A stretch of 64,000 nt of DNA from Candidatus Nitrosopumilus sp. (GTDB lineage: Archaea > Thermoproteota > Nitrososphaeria > Nitrososphaerales > Nitrosopumilaceae), in contig JAOTVS010000004.1 in NCBI GenBank assembly GCA_029863275.1, positions 1-64,000 of the forward strand. Direction: 5' to 3'. A program made the translations under genes and the position numbers. The stretch's first letter is position 1, and each line of letters starts with the position of its first letter. Positions 49,487 to 59,800 of the stretch are shown piece by piece. The notes under the pieces are model-generated. The model searched no databases. It was not told the DNA's origin and worked only from the letters and a program-made list of their open reading frames with translations.

Positions 49487-49615
49487 ATGGCATTAATGAT
49501 TATCAATACTGAAAAAGTAAAGAGTATTGTTTCAAGTTTTGAATATGAACCACAAGAATCAATAAAAGTCTTATTTGGTTTACAACTTCGAGCATATATG
49601 GAAATCATATTTTAG
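49487..49615 (+). CDS. 42-aa small ORF, divergent from the zinc-ribbon gene
   Basis: MALMIINTEKVKSIVSSFEYEPQESIKVLFGLQLRAYMEIIF*. Confidence 0.3.
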   Translation: MALMIINTEKVKSIVSSFEYEPQESIKVLFGLQLRAYMEIIF

Positions 49616-49691
49616 GATTGAATCTAACTTGTTCACCATTTGCTTTGCTGACAAAGATTTTTACAATAATATTACACAAATATCTTAGCAT

Positions 49692-50072
49692 ATGAAATTT
49701 AAATTTTCATCAGAGGATAAAGAATGGCATCAGACTTTGTTAAATGCCTTTGAAAATATTTTAAAAATGAAAATAAAGCCAGTTCTTGTATATGATCAAA
49801 AGCATTTTTCTAATTATGTGTACAAGAGCCAAGCTCGACCAAACTCAGTATGGGCAGAATGTATAAAGAAATGTGGAACGATTTGGCTAAGCCCTCATTT
49901 ATCTACTGAACCCAAAGTTGAGACGTTAAATACATTATGTCATGAATGTTTGCATATCAAATATCCAAAATTGACTGAAAAGGAAATTACAAAGCTAGCC
50001 AATAAGGTGATTCCAGTATCTACGTCAATGACTGCAAAAAAGAAATCATTTGATATAATACATAACCAATAA
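49692..50072 (+). CDS. Small HEXXH metallopeptidase-like protein
   Basis: TLCHECLHIKYPKLTEKEI contains HECLH. Confidence 0.65.
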   Translation: MKFKFSSEDKEWHQTLLNAFENILKMKIKPVLVYDQKHFSNYVYKSQARPNSVWAECIKKCGTIWLSPHLSTEPKVETLNTLCHECLHIKYPKLTEKEITKLANKVIPVSTSMTAKKKSFDIIHNQ

Positions 50073-50258
50073 ATTGTTTTAAAGTCATTCTGCGACTGCA
50101 AAATTATTTTTATTTTAATAATCCTACATTCATTTCCAAATCCAATCAATGTAATATTATTTTTTCAAATCTGAACTATTCTTGAATTATATCAAATGAA
50201 TTATAATGGTACCAATAAACCTCGGTGAAAAACTGTAAAGTTGTTTTTCAAATATTGA

Positions 50259-50696
50259 TTATTTTTTTAAGGGTTTAACCAATAGAACAGGACAGATTGA
50301 TTTGGTCATTACTCCAGAGGCCACACTGCCAAGAATTAATTTTTTAAAACCTGACCTTCCATGAGAGCCAATAACAATCAAATCAATGTTATTTTTTTCA
50401 GCAAACAAAAGAATTCCACTAGTGGCAGACGGATCATGGATTATGTTAACTGAGATATTTACATTCTCACCCTTAGAGTCCTTTATCTTACCCAGATCTT
50501 CTTTACTTTTGACTTCTGTCTCATCATGAGCTTCCTGAGATCTTACCCAATCCATACCTGAAGTATCAATATCACTACCTATCACGGTTAGAAGGTTTAA
50601 TTTAGAATCAAATTTTTTTGCAATTTCGATTGCTTTTTGAAATGCTAATTCTGAAAAATTTGTAAAATCATATGGAACAAGAATATTTTTTATCAC
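50259..50696 (-). CDS. Universal stress protein UspA family
   Basis: NILVPYDFTNFSELAF...LIVIGSHGRSGFKKLILGSVASGVMTKSICPVLLVK. Confidence 0.92.
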   Translation of the reverse strand: MIKNILVPYDFTNFSELAFQKAIEIAKKFDSKLNLLTVIGSDIDTSGMDWVRSQEAHDETEVKSKEDLGKIKDSKGENVNISVNIIHDPSATSGILLFAEKNNIDLIVIGSHGRSGFKKLILGSVASGVMTKSICPVLLVKPLKK

Positions 50697-50754
50697 AGGT
50701 TAAAGAATCATAATTTCAAATATTAACATATAGAAACAAATTACTGAAATCGTC

Positions 50755-52176
50755 ATGGTATTCAATCTTCGTTTATTGGGAATGATTTTAGGACCTTGCT
50801 TATTTTTTCTAATTCTTATCATTCCCACACCAGAAGGAATGTCCGAACCTGCAAAAGCTGTTTTTGCAATTTCAGTCTGGATGATAGTTTGGTGGATAAC
50901 TGAGGCAATACCTGTGTATGCAACAGCACTGCTTCCACTTGGATTGATTCCAGTAATGGGGGTTTTGCCTGTTAAGGATATCGCATCAGAGTACATGCAT
51001 CCAATCATTGTTCTTCTTTTAGGCATGTTTATGATTGCCTTGGCTATTGAAAAATCAGGATTACATAGAAAGATTGCATTTGAATTGATCTCAATTTTTG
51101 GATACTCTCCCAAAAAGATAATCTGGGGATTTATGATTACTACTGCCTTGTTATCTACAGTTGTAATGAGTACGACTGTTGTTTTGATTCTATTACCCGT
51201 TGCAACCGTAGTAATGTCGTCTCTATCAAAATCCAACACCATAAACAACACAAAATTTAAGATAATTTTTATGCTTTCACTTGCCTATTCATCATCAATT
51301 GGAAGTGTTGCGATATTAATTGGGGCACCTCCAAATCTTCTTTTTGCTGCCACCGTAATGGAAATGTTCCAACACAAAGTAACCTTTGCTGAATGGTCAA
51401 TGATTGGAATACCTCTTTCAGTAAGCATGCTGATTTTATGTGGAATATACATGACTAGTAAGATTGGAAAAAGCACTGTTGAGAATAATGATGACATCAA
51501 AAATACTCTTCTCTTTGAAAAATCTCAACTAGAAAAATTAACAAATGAACAAAAAACAGTATTGGCAGTATTGATTGTAGTGTTGTCTTTAATGTTTACC
51601 ACTCCTTTATGGCAACCTGAAAATTCTTTTATCACCAATTCAGTGATTGCAATTTTAGGAGGAATTTCATTATTTGTTCTACCAAAAACACGGTTTGAGA
51701 GTTTGATGAATTGGGCAGGAATTGAAAAACTTCCATATGGGCTACTGTTTCTCTTGGGAGGAGGCTTTGCCTTGTCTCTGGCATTTATAGACTCTGGACT
51801 TGCCGAATGGATTGCCATTTCTTTCTCATTTGTTAAGGATTATCCATTTGAGATAATCATAATTGTTCTAGTCACAATGATAATGTTTCTAACCAATGTG
51901 AAATCAAATACGGCAACAGCTGCAATATTTATCCCGATTGTAGGGACCATGGCTATTCTGAACCAATGGAGTCCATTACCCATTTTATTTGCTATTACAA
52001 TAGCGACCTCCTTTGCTTTTCTGCTTCCAATGGGAACTCCTCCAAACGCACTTATCTATGAAAAGGCGCATATTTCGATAAAAGAAATGATCAAACATGG
52101 TATTGTTCTTAATATAATTGCAATAGGATTAATTTCTCTTTTTACTATTCTCATATCAACAAAACTATTGGGCTGA
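50755..52176 (+). CDS. SLC13/DASS-family anion (dicarboxylate) transporter
   Basis: Multi-TM; IVWWITEAIPVYATALLPLGLIPVMG, MFLTNVKSNTATAAIFIPI, FLLPMGTPPNALIYEKAHI. Confidence 0.92.
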   Translation: MVFNLRLLGMILGPCLFFLILIIPTPEGMSEPAKAVFAISVWMIVWWITEAIPVYATALLPLGLIPVMGVLPVKDIASEYMHPIIVLLLGMFMIALAIEKSGLHRKIAFELISIFGYSPKKIIWGFMITTALLSTVVMSTTVVLILLPVATVVMSSLSKSNTINNTKFKIIFMLSLAYSSSIGSVAILIGAPPNLLFAATVMEMFQHKVTFAEWSMIGIPLSVSMLILCGIYMTSKIGKSTVENNDDIKNTLLFEKSQLEKLTNEQKTVLAVLIVVLSLMFTTPLWQPENSFITNSVIAILGGISLFVLPKTRFESLMNWAGIEKLPYGLLFLLGGGFALSLAFIDSGLAEWIAISFSFVKDYPFEIIIIVLVTMIMFLTNVKSNTATAAIFIPIVGTMAILNQWSPLPILFAITIATSFAFLLPMGTPPNALIYEKAHISIKEMIKHGIVLNIIAIGLISLFTILISTKLLG

Positions 52177-52290
52177 AAATTTCATCTTTATTTAATGTGG
52201 TAAGGATATATCATTGTGTATCAGACAATACTGGTACCTCGTGCCAGCACTCCTTTGACCTGCAGACACATTGAAGAATAGAAATTTTTT

Positions 52291-52453
52291 AATGCAGTAT
52301 TTGTAGTAGTGCCTGATTCCTTAGTAGGTAAGGTAGAACAGGTAATTATTCGAGCAGCCAGCACTAAGTCAAAAGGGGATGGTAAGATTTTCATCAGCTC
52401 TTGGTAAAGCAATCGATATTGGTATCAAAACAACAGGTGATTCTGCTCTATAA
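52291..52453 (+). pseudogene. Degenerate P-II nitrogen regulatory protein (GlnB/GlnK) 3' part with frameshift
   Basis: NAVFVVVPDSLVGKVEQVIIRAASTKSKGDGKIFISS, then after a 1-nt frameshift LGKAIDIGIKTTGDSAL*; matches P-II C-terminal layout. Confidence 0.72.
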
Positions 52454-52490
52454 TTTTTTATATATGATAATATAACAACTCCGATTCATT

Positions 52491-53453
52491 TTGGTGTTAG
52501 ACATGAATCGTTTGGGCTTGATAAAAAATAATATAATATGGATTGTGTTTGGCAGTGCATTTTTTTATATTGTATTTATCTTATATTCAGATGCCAGTGA
52601 AATATCGGATAATTTTTTAAATGTTAGAATAGAATTGGTGTTTCCAGTTTTTCTTTTAATTCTGATTTCACATATGATAAAAAGTATACGTCAAAAAGAA
52701 TTTCTTTGTTTACTTGGTGAAAAAATTTCTTTTAAACATAATTTAATAATCTATATGGCTGGAATGTCTATGATTTCCACTCCAGGTGGAGTTGGAATGT
52801 TTATTAAATCTCATTTTCTCAAAAAAAAATTTCAGATAAAAACCAATAAATCTTTTTCTGTTATTTTCTTGGAAAGATTTCATGATCTACTTGCAGTTAC
52901 ATGTATTGTTATTTTCAGTTTAATAGCGGCATTTAGTTTGATTTCTACAACCCTGGTAATAATTTCCTGCATTCTACTTATTGGAATTTACCTTAGCATT
53001 ACCAATTTGAATATTTTTTCTTTTATCCTCAGAAAATTATCTACAATTGAATTTTTGAGAAAAAAAATATCGGGGATTGGTCCTAATGAATCATTTGCTA
53101 TTTTAACGCAACCTAAAGCAATGACTAAAGGATGGATTACAAGTATTTCAGGTTGGAGTTTAGATTCTTTGGCAGTATATGTTGGATTTCTTGCATTTAA
53201 TGTGGATTTGGGATATCTTTTGACATCTCAGATTTACTTTACATCATTGGGATATGGAGTATTATCTTTAATGCCTGGTGGAATTGGTGTAACTGAAGGA
53301 ATTGCAGATTATTTGCTAGTACAGCAAGGATTGAATCTTTCAGTTGCCTCATCACTTGTTGTATTTACAAGACTAGCTACCATGTGGTTTGCGACAATTA
53401 TTGGAGTAATTTTTACTCGTTTTGCGCTGAAACAAAAAATTGACATTTCATAA
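52491..53453 (+). CDS. Lysylphosphatidylglycerol synthase TM region / UPF0104-like flippase family
   Basis: MISTPGGVGMFIKSHFL, LERFHDLLAV, LMPGGIGVTEGIADYLL. Confidence 0.85.
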   Translation: MVLDMNRLGLIKNNIIWIVFGSAFFYIVFILYSDASEISDNFLNVRIELVFPVFLLILISHMIKSIRQKEFLCLLGEKISFKHNLIIYMAGMSMISTPGGVGMFIKSHFLKKKFQIKTNKSFSVIFLERFHDLLAVTCIVIFSLIAAFSLISTTLVIISCILLIGIYLSITNLNIFSFILRKLSTIEFLRKKISGIGPNESFAILTQPKAMTKGWITSISGWSLDSLAVYVGFLAFNVDLGYLLTSQIYFTSLGYGVLSLMPGGIGVTEGIADYLLVQQGLNLSVASSLVVFTRLATMWFATIIGVIFTRFALKQKIDIS

Positions 53454-53740
53454 AAAAATTATTTATTTTAGAAAATGTTTAATGGATCCTTTTGGTTATG
53501 TAAAAAATTAATAGTCATTGAAATACTAATTGAATTATTTATTAAAACCTCTCTGCAATCAAAAAAATTATAACACAAATCAAACGGTATTAAACCTCTA
53601 GATGTAGTTGTCATAAAAATAAAATTATTTTAGCCGCTTAAATTATTGTATTTTTAAGTTATCTTTCTAGATAATTCTGTAAAAAATATTTCTTTCAAGG
53701 AAATTAGGATTTGATAATCTAATTTTGGACATTATAACAC

Positions 53741-54553
53741 TCAAAGAAACTCAATTCTGTCTGATTCCAAGGCCATGCAAATATCCCAAGGGGTAATTAC
53801 CTGATCATGATAAATCACATAAGGATGCATCATGGTGTACATTAATTTTGAAAGTTCTGCTAAATTTACATCTTTGAATATTTTTTTAGCCTCTTCAAGT
53901 CGGAATGAATCTTCAAGCTTACGTTCCAAGAACTTGACATTCCTAAAAAAATCATATTCTTGTGCTATGCTCTGAATGATCAAACGGTCACTGATAAAAT
54001 AATTTGTGTTATTTAGAATAAGTTTTCTTGTGTTTTTTTCCAACATTAAACCAATAATTTCTTTAATGGTGCTGTTTTGCTCAAACGTGACTATTTCTTT
54101 TCGAGGCAACTCTGAGATTGTTAAATCGGTAATACAATTAGCTCCGATTTCAAGAATCTTTCGTCCAGATATGGCAGAATATCCCCCAAAATTGTTTGGA
54201 ATGATGGAAAATGCACGTCTGGTCTTTTTCCATTTTCCAAAGAGTTCTCCTAAACTAACCTTGTCTGACAAAATTATTAGATTTTTATCCATAATTTGCT
54301 CTACTCTGGTATTATCAAAAAAACTTGAAGTAGGATTTTTAAAAATATTCTCAACTACTTCTCTTCCTCCAATTACACCAATGGGGTTTTCATCCCCTTC
54401 AGTTACCACAAGTGAGTCGGTAAATGATTCCAAATTGTGAATTAACATCGCTGTTGCAATCCACATCTTGTTTTCCTTTCTAATGCTTACTGCGGGAGTT
54501 GAACTGAAAGATAACGGTAAAAGTTCTCTTAAACTTTTATCAACAATTGTCAA
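53741..54553 (-). CDS. CBS-domain protein
   Basis: MWIATAMLIHNLESFTDSLVVTEGDENPIGVIGGREVVENI; repeated CBS-like units. Confidence 0.75.
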   Translation of the reverse strand: MTIVDKSLRELLPLSFSSTPAVSIRKENKMWIATAMLIHNLESFTDSLVVTEGDENPIGVIGGREVVENIFKNPTSSFFDNTRVEQIMDKNLIILSDKVSLGELFGKWKKTRRAFSIIPNNFGGYSAISGRKILEIGANCITDLTISELPRKEIVTFEQNSTIKEIIGLMLEKNTRKLILNNTNYFISDRLIIQSIAQEYDFFRNVKFLERKLEDSFRLEEAKKIFKDVNLAELSKLMYTMMHPYVIYHDQVITPWDICMALESDRIEFL

Positions 54554-54796
54554 GATTTCTCATTTTTTAAAAAATAAAGTGATTTAATACATAAACAGAC
54601 AATTCCCAAAATTGAAATTTATTCATCAAGGTTTAAATTTAATGTCACTTGTAGAAGATCCAAATTCTTCTTGGACTAGTAAATGTTGTAACGATTCCCA
54701 TCAACTAAAAAATAAAATCTTCAAAATGTCATTTTATGTTTACATATATTTTAGATTTTTATAAAATTCCACTATTAGAACTGTTGAAATGGAAAT

Positions 54797-54954
54797 TTAC
54801 TTTGTAGTCTCTTCTAAAGATATGGTATATGTAATATCAAATGGTGTCGGATTCATACTATGAAATGCAATCCCATTTCCTGAAAACTCCAAGTACCACT
54901 TGTTTTGTCAGCTTTGATAAAGGTAAATCCATACTTGGTTTTGTATCAAATTAG
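54797..54954 (-). pseudogene. Frameshifted remnant of a small secreted/surface-type protein
   Basis: YKTKYGFTFIKADKTSGT + frameshift + WYLEFSGNGIAFHSMNPTPFDITYTISLEETTK* on minus strand. Confidence 0.4.
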
Positions 54955-54993
54955 AAATAAGTATAGTTTTTTATTTTTTTATACAAATTGAAC

Positions 54994-57741
54994 TTATTTT
55001 TGAATAAATGAATTTTCAAACATTTTTTTTCTTTTATCAAACACAAATTTTTTGATTTCAATAATTATCAAAGTAAGAAAAGACACCCCGATAATTTTCA
55101 GCCATGATTCTATTCCAATTGGATGACTCTGAAAAACATCGTTCATTATTGGGGAATATGTAAAAATAATTTGGATTAGGATCATTATTCCAATTCCTAG
55201 AAAAATTAACTTGTTTGTAAAAAACCCTATTTTCAAGATAGACTTTGAAAGTGATCTGCAGTTAAGTAGATAGAATATTTCAATCATAACAATCGTGTTT
55301 ACTGCCACAGTTCTAGATTCTTCAATGGAATGCCCATCATCAAGATGCCATTCAAATAAACCATACGCTGAAAGTAGTATACTTGCACTTACAATAGATA
55401 TTTGAATTATCATTTCTGATGTTAAAATGGGCATACCTGGTTTCCGCGGTGGGCGTTTCATTACATCGATCTCCTTTGGCTCAAAAATCAACATCATCCC
55501 TAAGGCCAATGCAGTAGTCATGTTTATCCAAAGTATTTGAACAGGAAGTATAGGCAATACAAGTCCTAAAAAAATAGACACCAAAATCACCAAACCTTCT
55601 CCAAAGTTTGTAGGGAGTGTCCATGTGATGAATTTGATAAGCGTATCAAGTATACGACGTCCCTCCTCAACTGCTGTCTTGATTGAGGCAAAATTATCAT
55701 CTGTCAAAATTACATCTGATGCTTCTTTGGCAACTTCGGTACCAGTTATGCCCATTGCAATTCCAACATTTGCTTGTTTTAGCGCAGGAGCATCATTAAC
55801 ACCGTCTCCAGTCATTGCAACTATATGGCCTTTATTTTGAAGAGCCTTTACTAGTGCAAATTTCTGTTCTGGCAATACTCTTGCAAACACATCTGTTTTT
55901 TCAGCGATGGTAATCAATTCATCATCAGAATAGGTCTCTAATTCTTTTCCTGATATGGCTACTAGTTTACGTTTAGTTCCAAGAATGGATTGATTCAAAC
56001 CTATCTGCTCTCCAATGTGAATGGCTGTTTTCAAATTATCTCCAGTTATCATTTTTACGCAAATTCCAGCACTATGACATTCTCGTATTGCTTCAACTAC
56101 CTCTGATCTTGGAGGATCTAACATTGCTTGAAATCCCAAAAAGGTCAGGTCAGTTTTAACGTCAGAGAAAGTAATTCTGTTTTTATCTTTTGTAATTTCT
56201 TTTCTGGCAAAGGCAAGGACCCTCAACCCTCTTGTTGCCATACCATCTGCTATGGTTTGTAAATTTACAATATGGTGTTCAGAGAGGGTTTCTATTTCGG
56301 TAGACTCGTTTAATTGACAAGAACACATAGAAAGAATTTTCTCAACTGCCCCCTTGACATATATCATCCTATTTTTGTCAGCATCGTGCAAAGTTGCCAT
56401 AAATTGGAGATGGGATTCAAATGGGATTGTATCAACCCGGTAAAGCGATTCGACCATTTTTTGTTTAAGATTTGCCTTATGCGCCGAAGTAATCAGTGCA
56501 ACTTCCGTTGGATCGCCCTTTGCTTCCCAGTTATTTTCTTTTTGAATTAAATCAGAATCATTACAAGCTAATCCTGCCAGAAGACATTCTTTTAATGGCT
56601 CATGACAATCTATTTCAATGAGTTGTTGATCATGTGTAAACTCTCCAATTGGTTGAAACCCAGTACCTGATACTGTAAATGATTTACTCCCCGCAAAAAT
56701 CTCAATTACGGTCATTTGGTTTTCAGTAATAGTACCAGTCTTGTCTGAACAAATGATTGTGGTACTGCCCAAAGTTTCTACTGCTGGAAGTTTCCTTATG
56801 ATTGAATTTCTTTTAGCCATATACCCAACACCTATAGCAAGAGTTATTGTCATTGCCGCTGGTAATCCCTCTGGAATAACTGCAACAGATAGAGCAACTA
56901 TCTCCATGAACAACTCTACAAAAGTCCTTTGGGTAAATAAAATCCCAAAAATAAAAGTTAGAACAGATAAACCAATAATTATGTACAGTAAGTTTTTGCT
57001 AAAATATGAAATCTTTCTGGTGAGTGGGGTTTCAAGTTCTTTAGCTTCGTAAATTGTCTGGGATATTTTGCCCATCTCAGTATTATCACCAGTAGATACA
57101 ACAATACCAACTCCATACCCATTTACTACTAAAGTTCCAGCATAGGACATGTTTTTTCTCTCAGCAAGATGAATGTTTGATGAAAGAACCTCACTCAGTT
57201 TTTGAACCGATTTGGATTCTCCTGTCAATAATGATTCATCTAATTTTAGATCTTTTTCATAGTATAGACGCATATCTGCTGGAATTTTGTCTCCAGATCG
57301 AAGTTGTACAATGTCACCTGGGACAATTTCTTTTGATGATATTCTTGCTTTTTCATTATCTCTAATAACCACGTTTTCGCTAGTAACAATTCTTACAAGT
57401 GCTTGAATCGCCCTACTGGCTTTATGTTCCTGAATAAAACCGATAATGGAATTGGCAATTACTACCCCAAAAATTACTCCCGAATCAATCCATTCTTGTA
57501 AAAACAGAGTAATAGAGCCAGCAATAATCAGTATCAATACTAATGGTTGCTTGAATTGAAGAAAAAATGAGATTACTGGATTTGTCTTTTTTTTTAAAGA
57601 AATTTTATTTTCTCCAAATTTTTCCAATCTACTTTTTGCCTCGTGTGAAGTTATTCCATGCTCCACATCAGTTTGAAGTGTATTGATTACTTCAGATAAT
57701 TCAACAGAATGCCATTCTGGTTGTTTTGACAACTTTTGCAA
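54994..57741 (-). CDS. P-type cation-transporting ATPase (P2-type, PacL/Ca2+-like)
   Basis: CSDKTGTITENQMTV, TGESKSVQK, MTGDGVNDAPALKQANVGIAMG. Confidence 0.93.
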   Translation of the reverse strand: MQKLSKQPEWHSVELSEVINTLQTDVEHGITSHEAKSRLEKFGENKISLKKKTNPVISFFLQFKQPLVLILIIAGSITLFLQEWIDSGVIFGVVIANSIIGFIQEHKASRAIQALVRIVTSENVVIRDNEKARISSKEIVPGDIVQLRSGDKIPADMRLYYEKDLKLDESLLTGESKSVQKLSEVLSSNIHLAERKNMSYAGTLVVNGYGVGIVVSTGDNTEMGKISQTIYEAKELETPLTRKISYFSKNLLYIIIGLSVLTFIFGILFTQRTFVELFMEIVALSVAVIPEGLPAAMTITLAIGVGYMAKRNSIIRKLPAVETLGSTTIICSDKTGTITENQMTVIEIFAGSKSFTVSGTGFQPIGEFTHDQQLIEIDCHEPLKECLLAGLACNDSDLIQKENNWEAKGDPTEVALITSAHKANLKQKMVESLYRVDTIPFESHLQFMATLHDADKNRMIYVKGAVEKILSMCSCQLNESTEIETLSEHHIVNLQTIADGMATRGLRVLAFARKEITKDKNRITFSDVKTDLTFLGFQAMLDPPRSEVVEAIRECHSAGICVKMITGDNLKTAIHIGEQIGLNQSILGTKRKLVAISGKELETYSDDELITIAEKTDVFARVLPEQKFALVKALQNKGHIVAMTGDGVNDAPALKQANVGIAMGITGTEVAKEASDVILTDDNFASIKTAVEEGRRILDTLIKFITWTLPTNFGEGLVILVSIFLGLVLPILPVQILWINMTTALALGMMLIFEPKEIDVMKRPPRKPGMPILTSEMIIQISIVSASILLSAYGLFEWHLDDGHSIEESRTVAVNTIVMIEIFYLLNCRSLSKSILKIGFFTNKLIFLGIGIMILIQIIFTYSPIMNDVFQSHPIGIESWLKIIGVSFLTLIIIEIKKFVFDKRKKMFENSFIQK

Positions 57742-57842
57742 TTTAATTATTTAATTAAATTGTTATTTGAATAGTAATCAAAGAAAACCAAATTTGAAAA
57801 TTTGGGGTTGGTATTATATGTCATTTTTTTTTACATCGGTAA

Positions 57843-59144
57843 TTGCAAGAATCAAATGCAAACAAGGTCTTTATTGCTTATAGTAATGTGATAGAGAAAT
57901 CCTTTGAATTCTACTCAGAATATAACAAATCATTAATCCAGGCATGGTCAAAGGCTGGAAAATCTACATCTGGTTTGCAAAGGGAAAAAATTCAAGATCA
58001 GTTTCGATCTACTTTTGATACGGAATTTAGAAGTAAACTAAAAGAAACCCCATTTTGCAATGCATTGTCAGATTTTGCAGGATCATATATTACTCTTGCA
58101 CCAATATTTGGACATGATAAAATATACAGAAATCTGGAGATGTTTACATATCTTTCAGATTCATTTTTAGAGCCTATTCGAGACATCATCAATAGGACGC
58201 CATCAGAAGTAATCCCAATGAAAGGTAGATTCGAGGTACACCATTACAAATCACAATCTACTCCAAAGTTTAAAACTCCTATACTCGTGGTAGGTTCTCT
58301 TATCAATCGCCATTATATTTTGGATTTACTCCCAGAAACAAGCATAATACGACATTTTCAACAATTAGGTTTTGATGTTTATGCTACAGATTGGAAAATG
58401 CCCACGATTAATGATGAAAACATGACACTGGCAAGTTATGCACATAACTATCTTGAAAATGCAGTAGATAAAGTAGAAGAAATAACAGGTTCTAGAAATG
58501 TCAATTTATTTGGTTATTGCTGGGGGGGAATCTTGTCTTTGATTTATTCTGCCTTGCATCCTGAAAACGTAAAAAGTTTAATTTTACACGCTACACCTGC
58601 AGATTTTGGAAAGACACCTACAGTCTTAGAAACATGGTTAACAAATCTAGATGTTGGTAAGTTTGTTCAAACTTTTGGTAATGTACCATCATTTTTTCTC
58701 AACATTGCATTTTTGATGCGCAATCCACTAGAAGCATCACTAAAATATTCATTTTATTTTAGCGAACCAAAAAACACTAAAGAAATTGCAAAGTTTTTAG
58801 CTGTAGAATCTTGGCTTTATGATAGTGTTCCAATTATTGGCAAAGCTTTTGAGCAAATCATTAACGATATTTACAAGAAAAACCTTCTCATCCAAAACAA
58901 GATGATGCTTGGAAAGGAACTTGTGGATCTTAAAAAAATCACAATACCCGTGTTAAATATAGTTGGAACTAATGATGATCTTGTTTCAGCAGAGTCAAGT
59001 AGAACAATCACAAATGTAATATCTAGCACGGATAAAAAAACAATAGAATTTCCAACGGGTCATGTGGGATTGTGTATTAGTAAATCTGCTCACAAAAAAC
59101 TATGGCCTGAAGTTGGTGAGTGGCTCAAGGAGCGTTCCACCTAA
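57843..59144 (+). CDS. phaC: Poly(3-hydroxyalkanoate) synthase PhaC-like (class III-type)
   Basis: NLFGYCWGGILSL lipase-like box (GxCxGG), FDVYATDWKMP, GTNDDLVS, TGHVGLCISK. Confidence 0.88.
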   Translation: MQESNANKVFIAYSNVIEKSFEFYSEYNKSLIQAWSKAGKSTSGLQREKIQDQFRSTFDTEFRSKLKETPFCNALSDFAGSYITLAPIFGHDKIYRNLEMFTYLSDSFLEPIRDIINRTPSEVIPMKGRFEVHHYKSQSTPKFKTPILVVGSLINRHYILDLLPETSIIRHFQQLGFDVYATDWKMPTINDENMTLASYAHNYLENAVDKVEEITGSRNVNLFGYCWGGILSLIYSALHPENVKSLILHATPADFGKTPTVLETWLTNLDVGKFVQTFGNVPSFFLNIAFLMRNPLEASLKYSFYFSEPKNTKEIAKFLAVESWLYDSVPIIGKAFEQIINDIYKKNLLIQNKMMLGKELVDLKKITIPVLNIVGTNDDLVSAESSRTITNVISSTDKKTIEFPTGHVGLCISKSAHKKLWPEVGEWLKERST

Positions 59145-59300
59145 AGTTAGTTTTTCAAAAATACATTAAGATTGTTGTTTGGAAATTTTTTGTAAATTTA
59201 CCAGTAGTTTTTGATTTTCATAAAAGTCTAAATTATAAAGCTTAAAATCAATTTTGAGATTTATGTTTACCCTATTATTCTACTAGTTTGACTTATCGGT

Positions 59301-59732
59301 GTGTTACAAAACAGATTCAAGAAAATACTTGTAGGAATGGATGGTTCTGCAAATTCAATTCGTGGGATAAATGAAGCCATATCTCTTGCAAGACAATCAC
59401 AGGGGGTAATTACAGGAATACATGTTCTTCCAGAATTTCCACCATCCTATGAAATAAACCTAAAATCCTACAGAGCACAGCTAAGTAAACAAGCAAAAAA
59501 ATTCATGGAATCTGCTAAAATTAGTTCAGCACGTCACGGAATAGAATTTAATCAAAAGATTGCATCATCAAAAAACGCCGTAGATACAATAGTTGGATTT
59601 GCACGTAAAAATAAATTTGATGTCATAGTAATCGGTTCAAGGGGATTAGGCTCTCCCAAGGCTCATTATATTGGCAGTGTGGCTCATGGAATAGTGAATA
59701 ATTCAAAAACACCTGTATTGATAGTAAAATGA
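59301..59732 (+). CDS. Universal stress protein UspA family
   Basis: KILVGMDGSANSIRGINEAI...VIVIGSRGLGSPKAHYIGSVAHGIVNNSKTPVLIVK. Confidence 0.92.
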   Translation: MLQNRFKKILVGMDGSANSIRGINEAISLARQSQGVITGIHVLPEFPPSYEINLKSYRAQLSKQAKKFMESAKISSARHGIEFNQKIASSKNAVDTIVGFARKNKFDVIVIGSRGLGSPKAHYIGSVAHGIVNNSKTPVLIVK

Positions 59733-59800
59733 TTTCAAGCAAATTCATTAATGTTTTTTGAGAGATCGATTCTAAAAAATATTGAGAACAATAAAATTAC

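Noticed and set aside
52221-52412. Minus-strand 63-aa ORF
   Set aside because: Antisense of the P-II remnant, which gives a recognisable family match on the plus strand
53454-53740. AT-rich gap searched for tRNA or small genes
   Set aside because: No cloverleaf-type T-loop (GGTTCGAATCC-like) and no credible ORF
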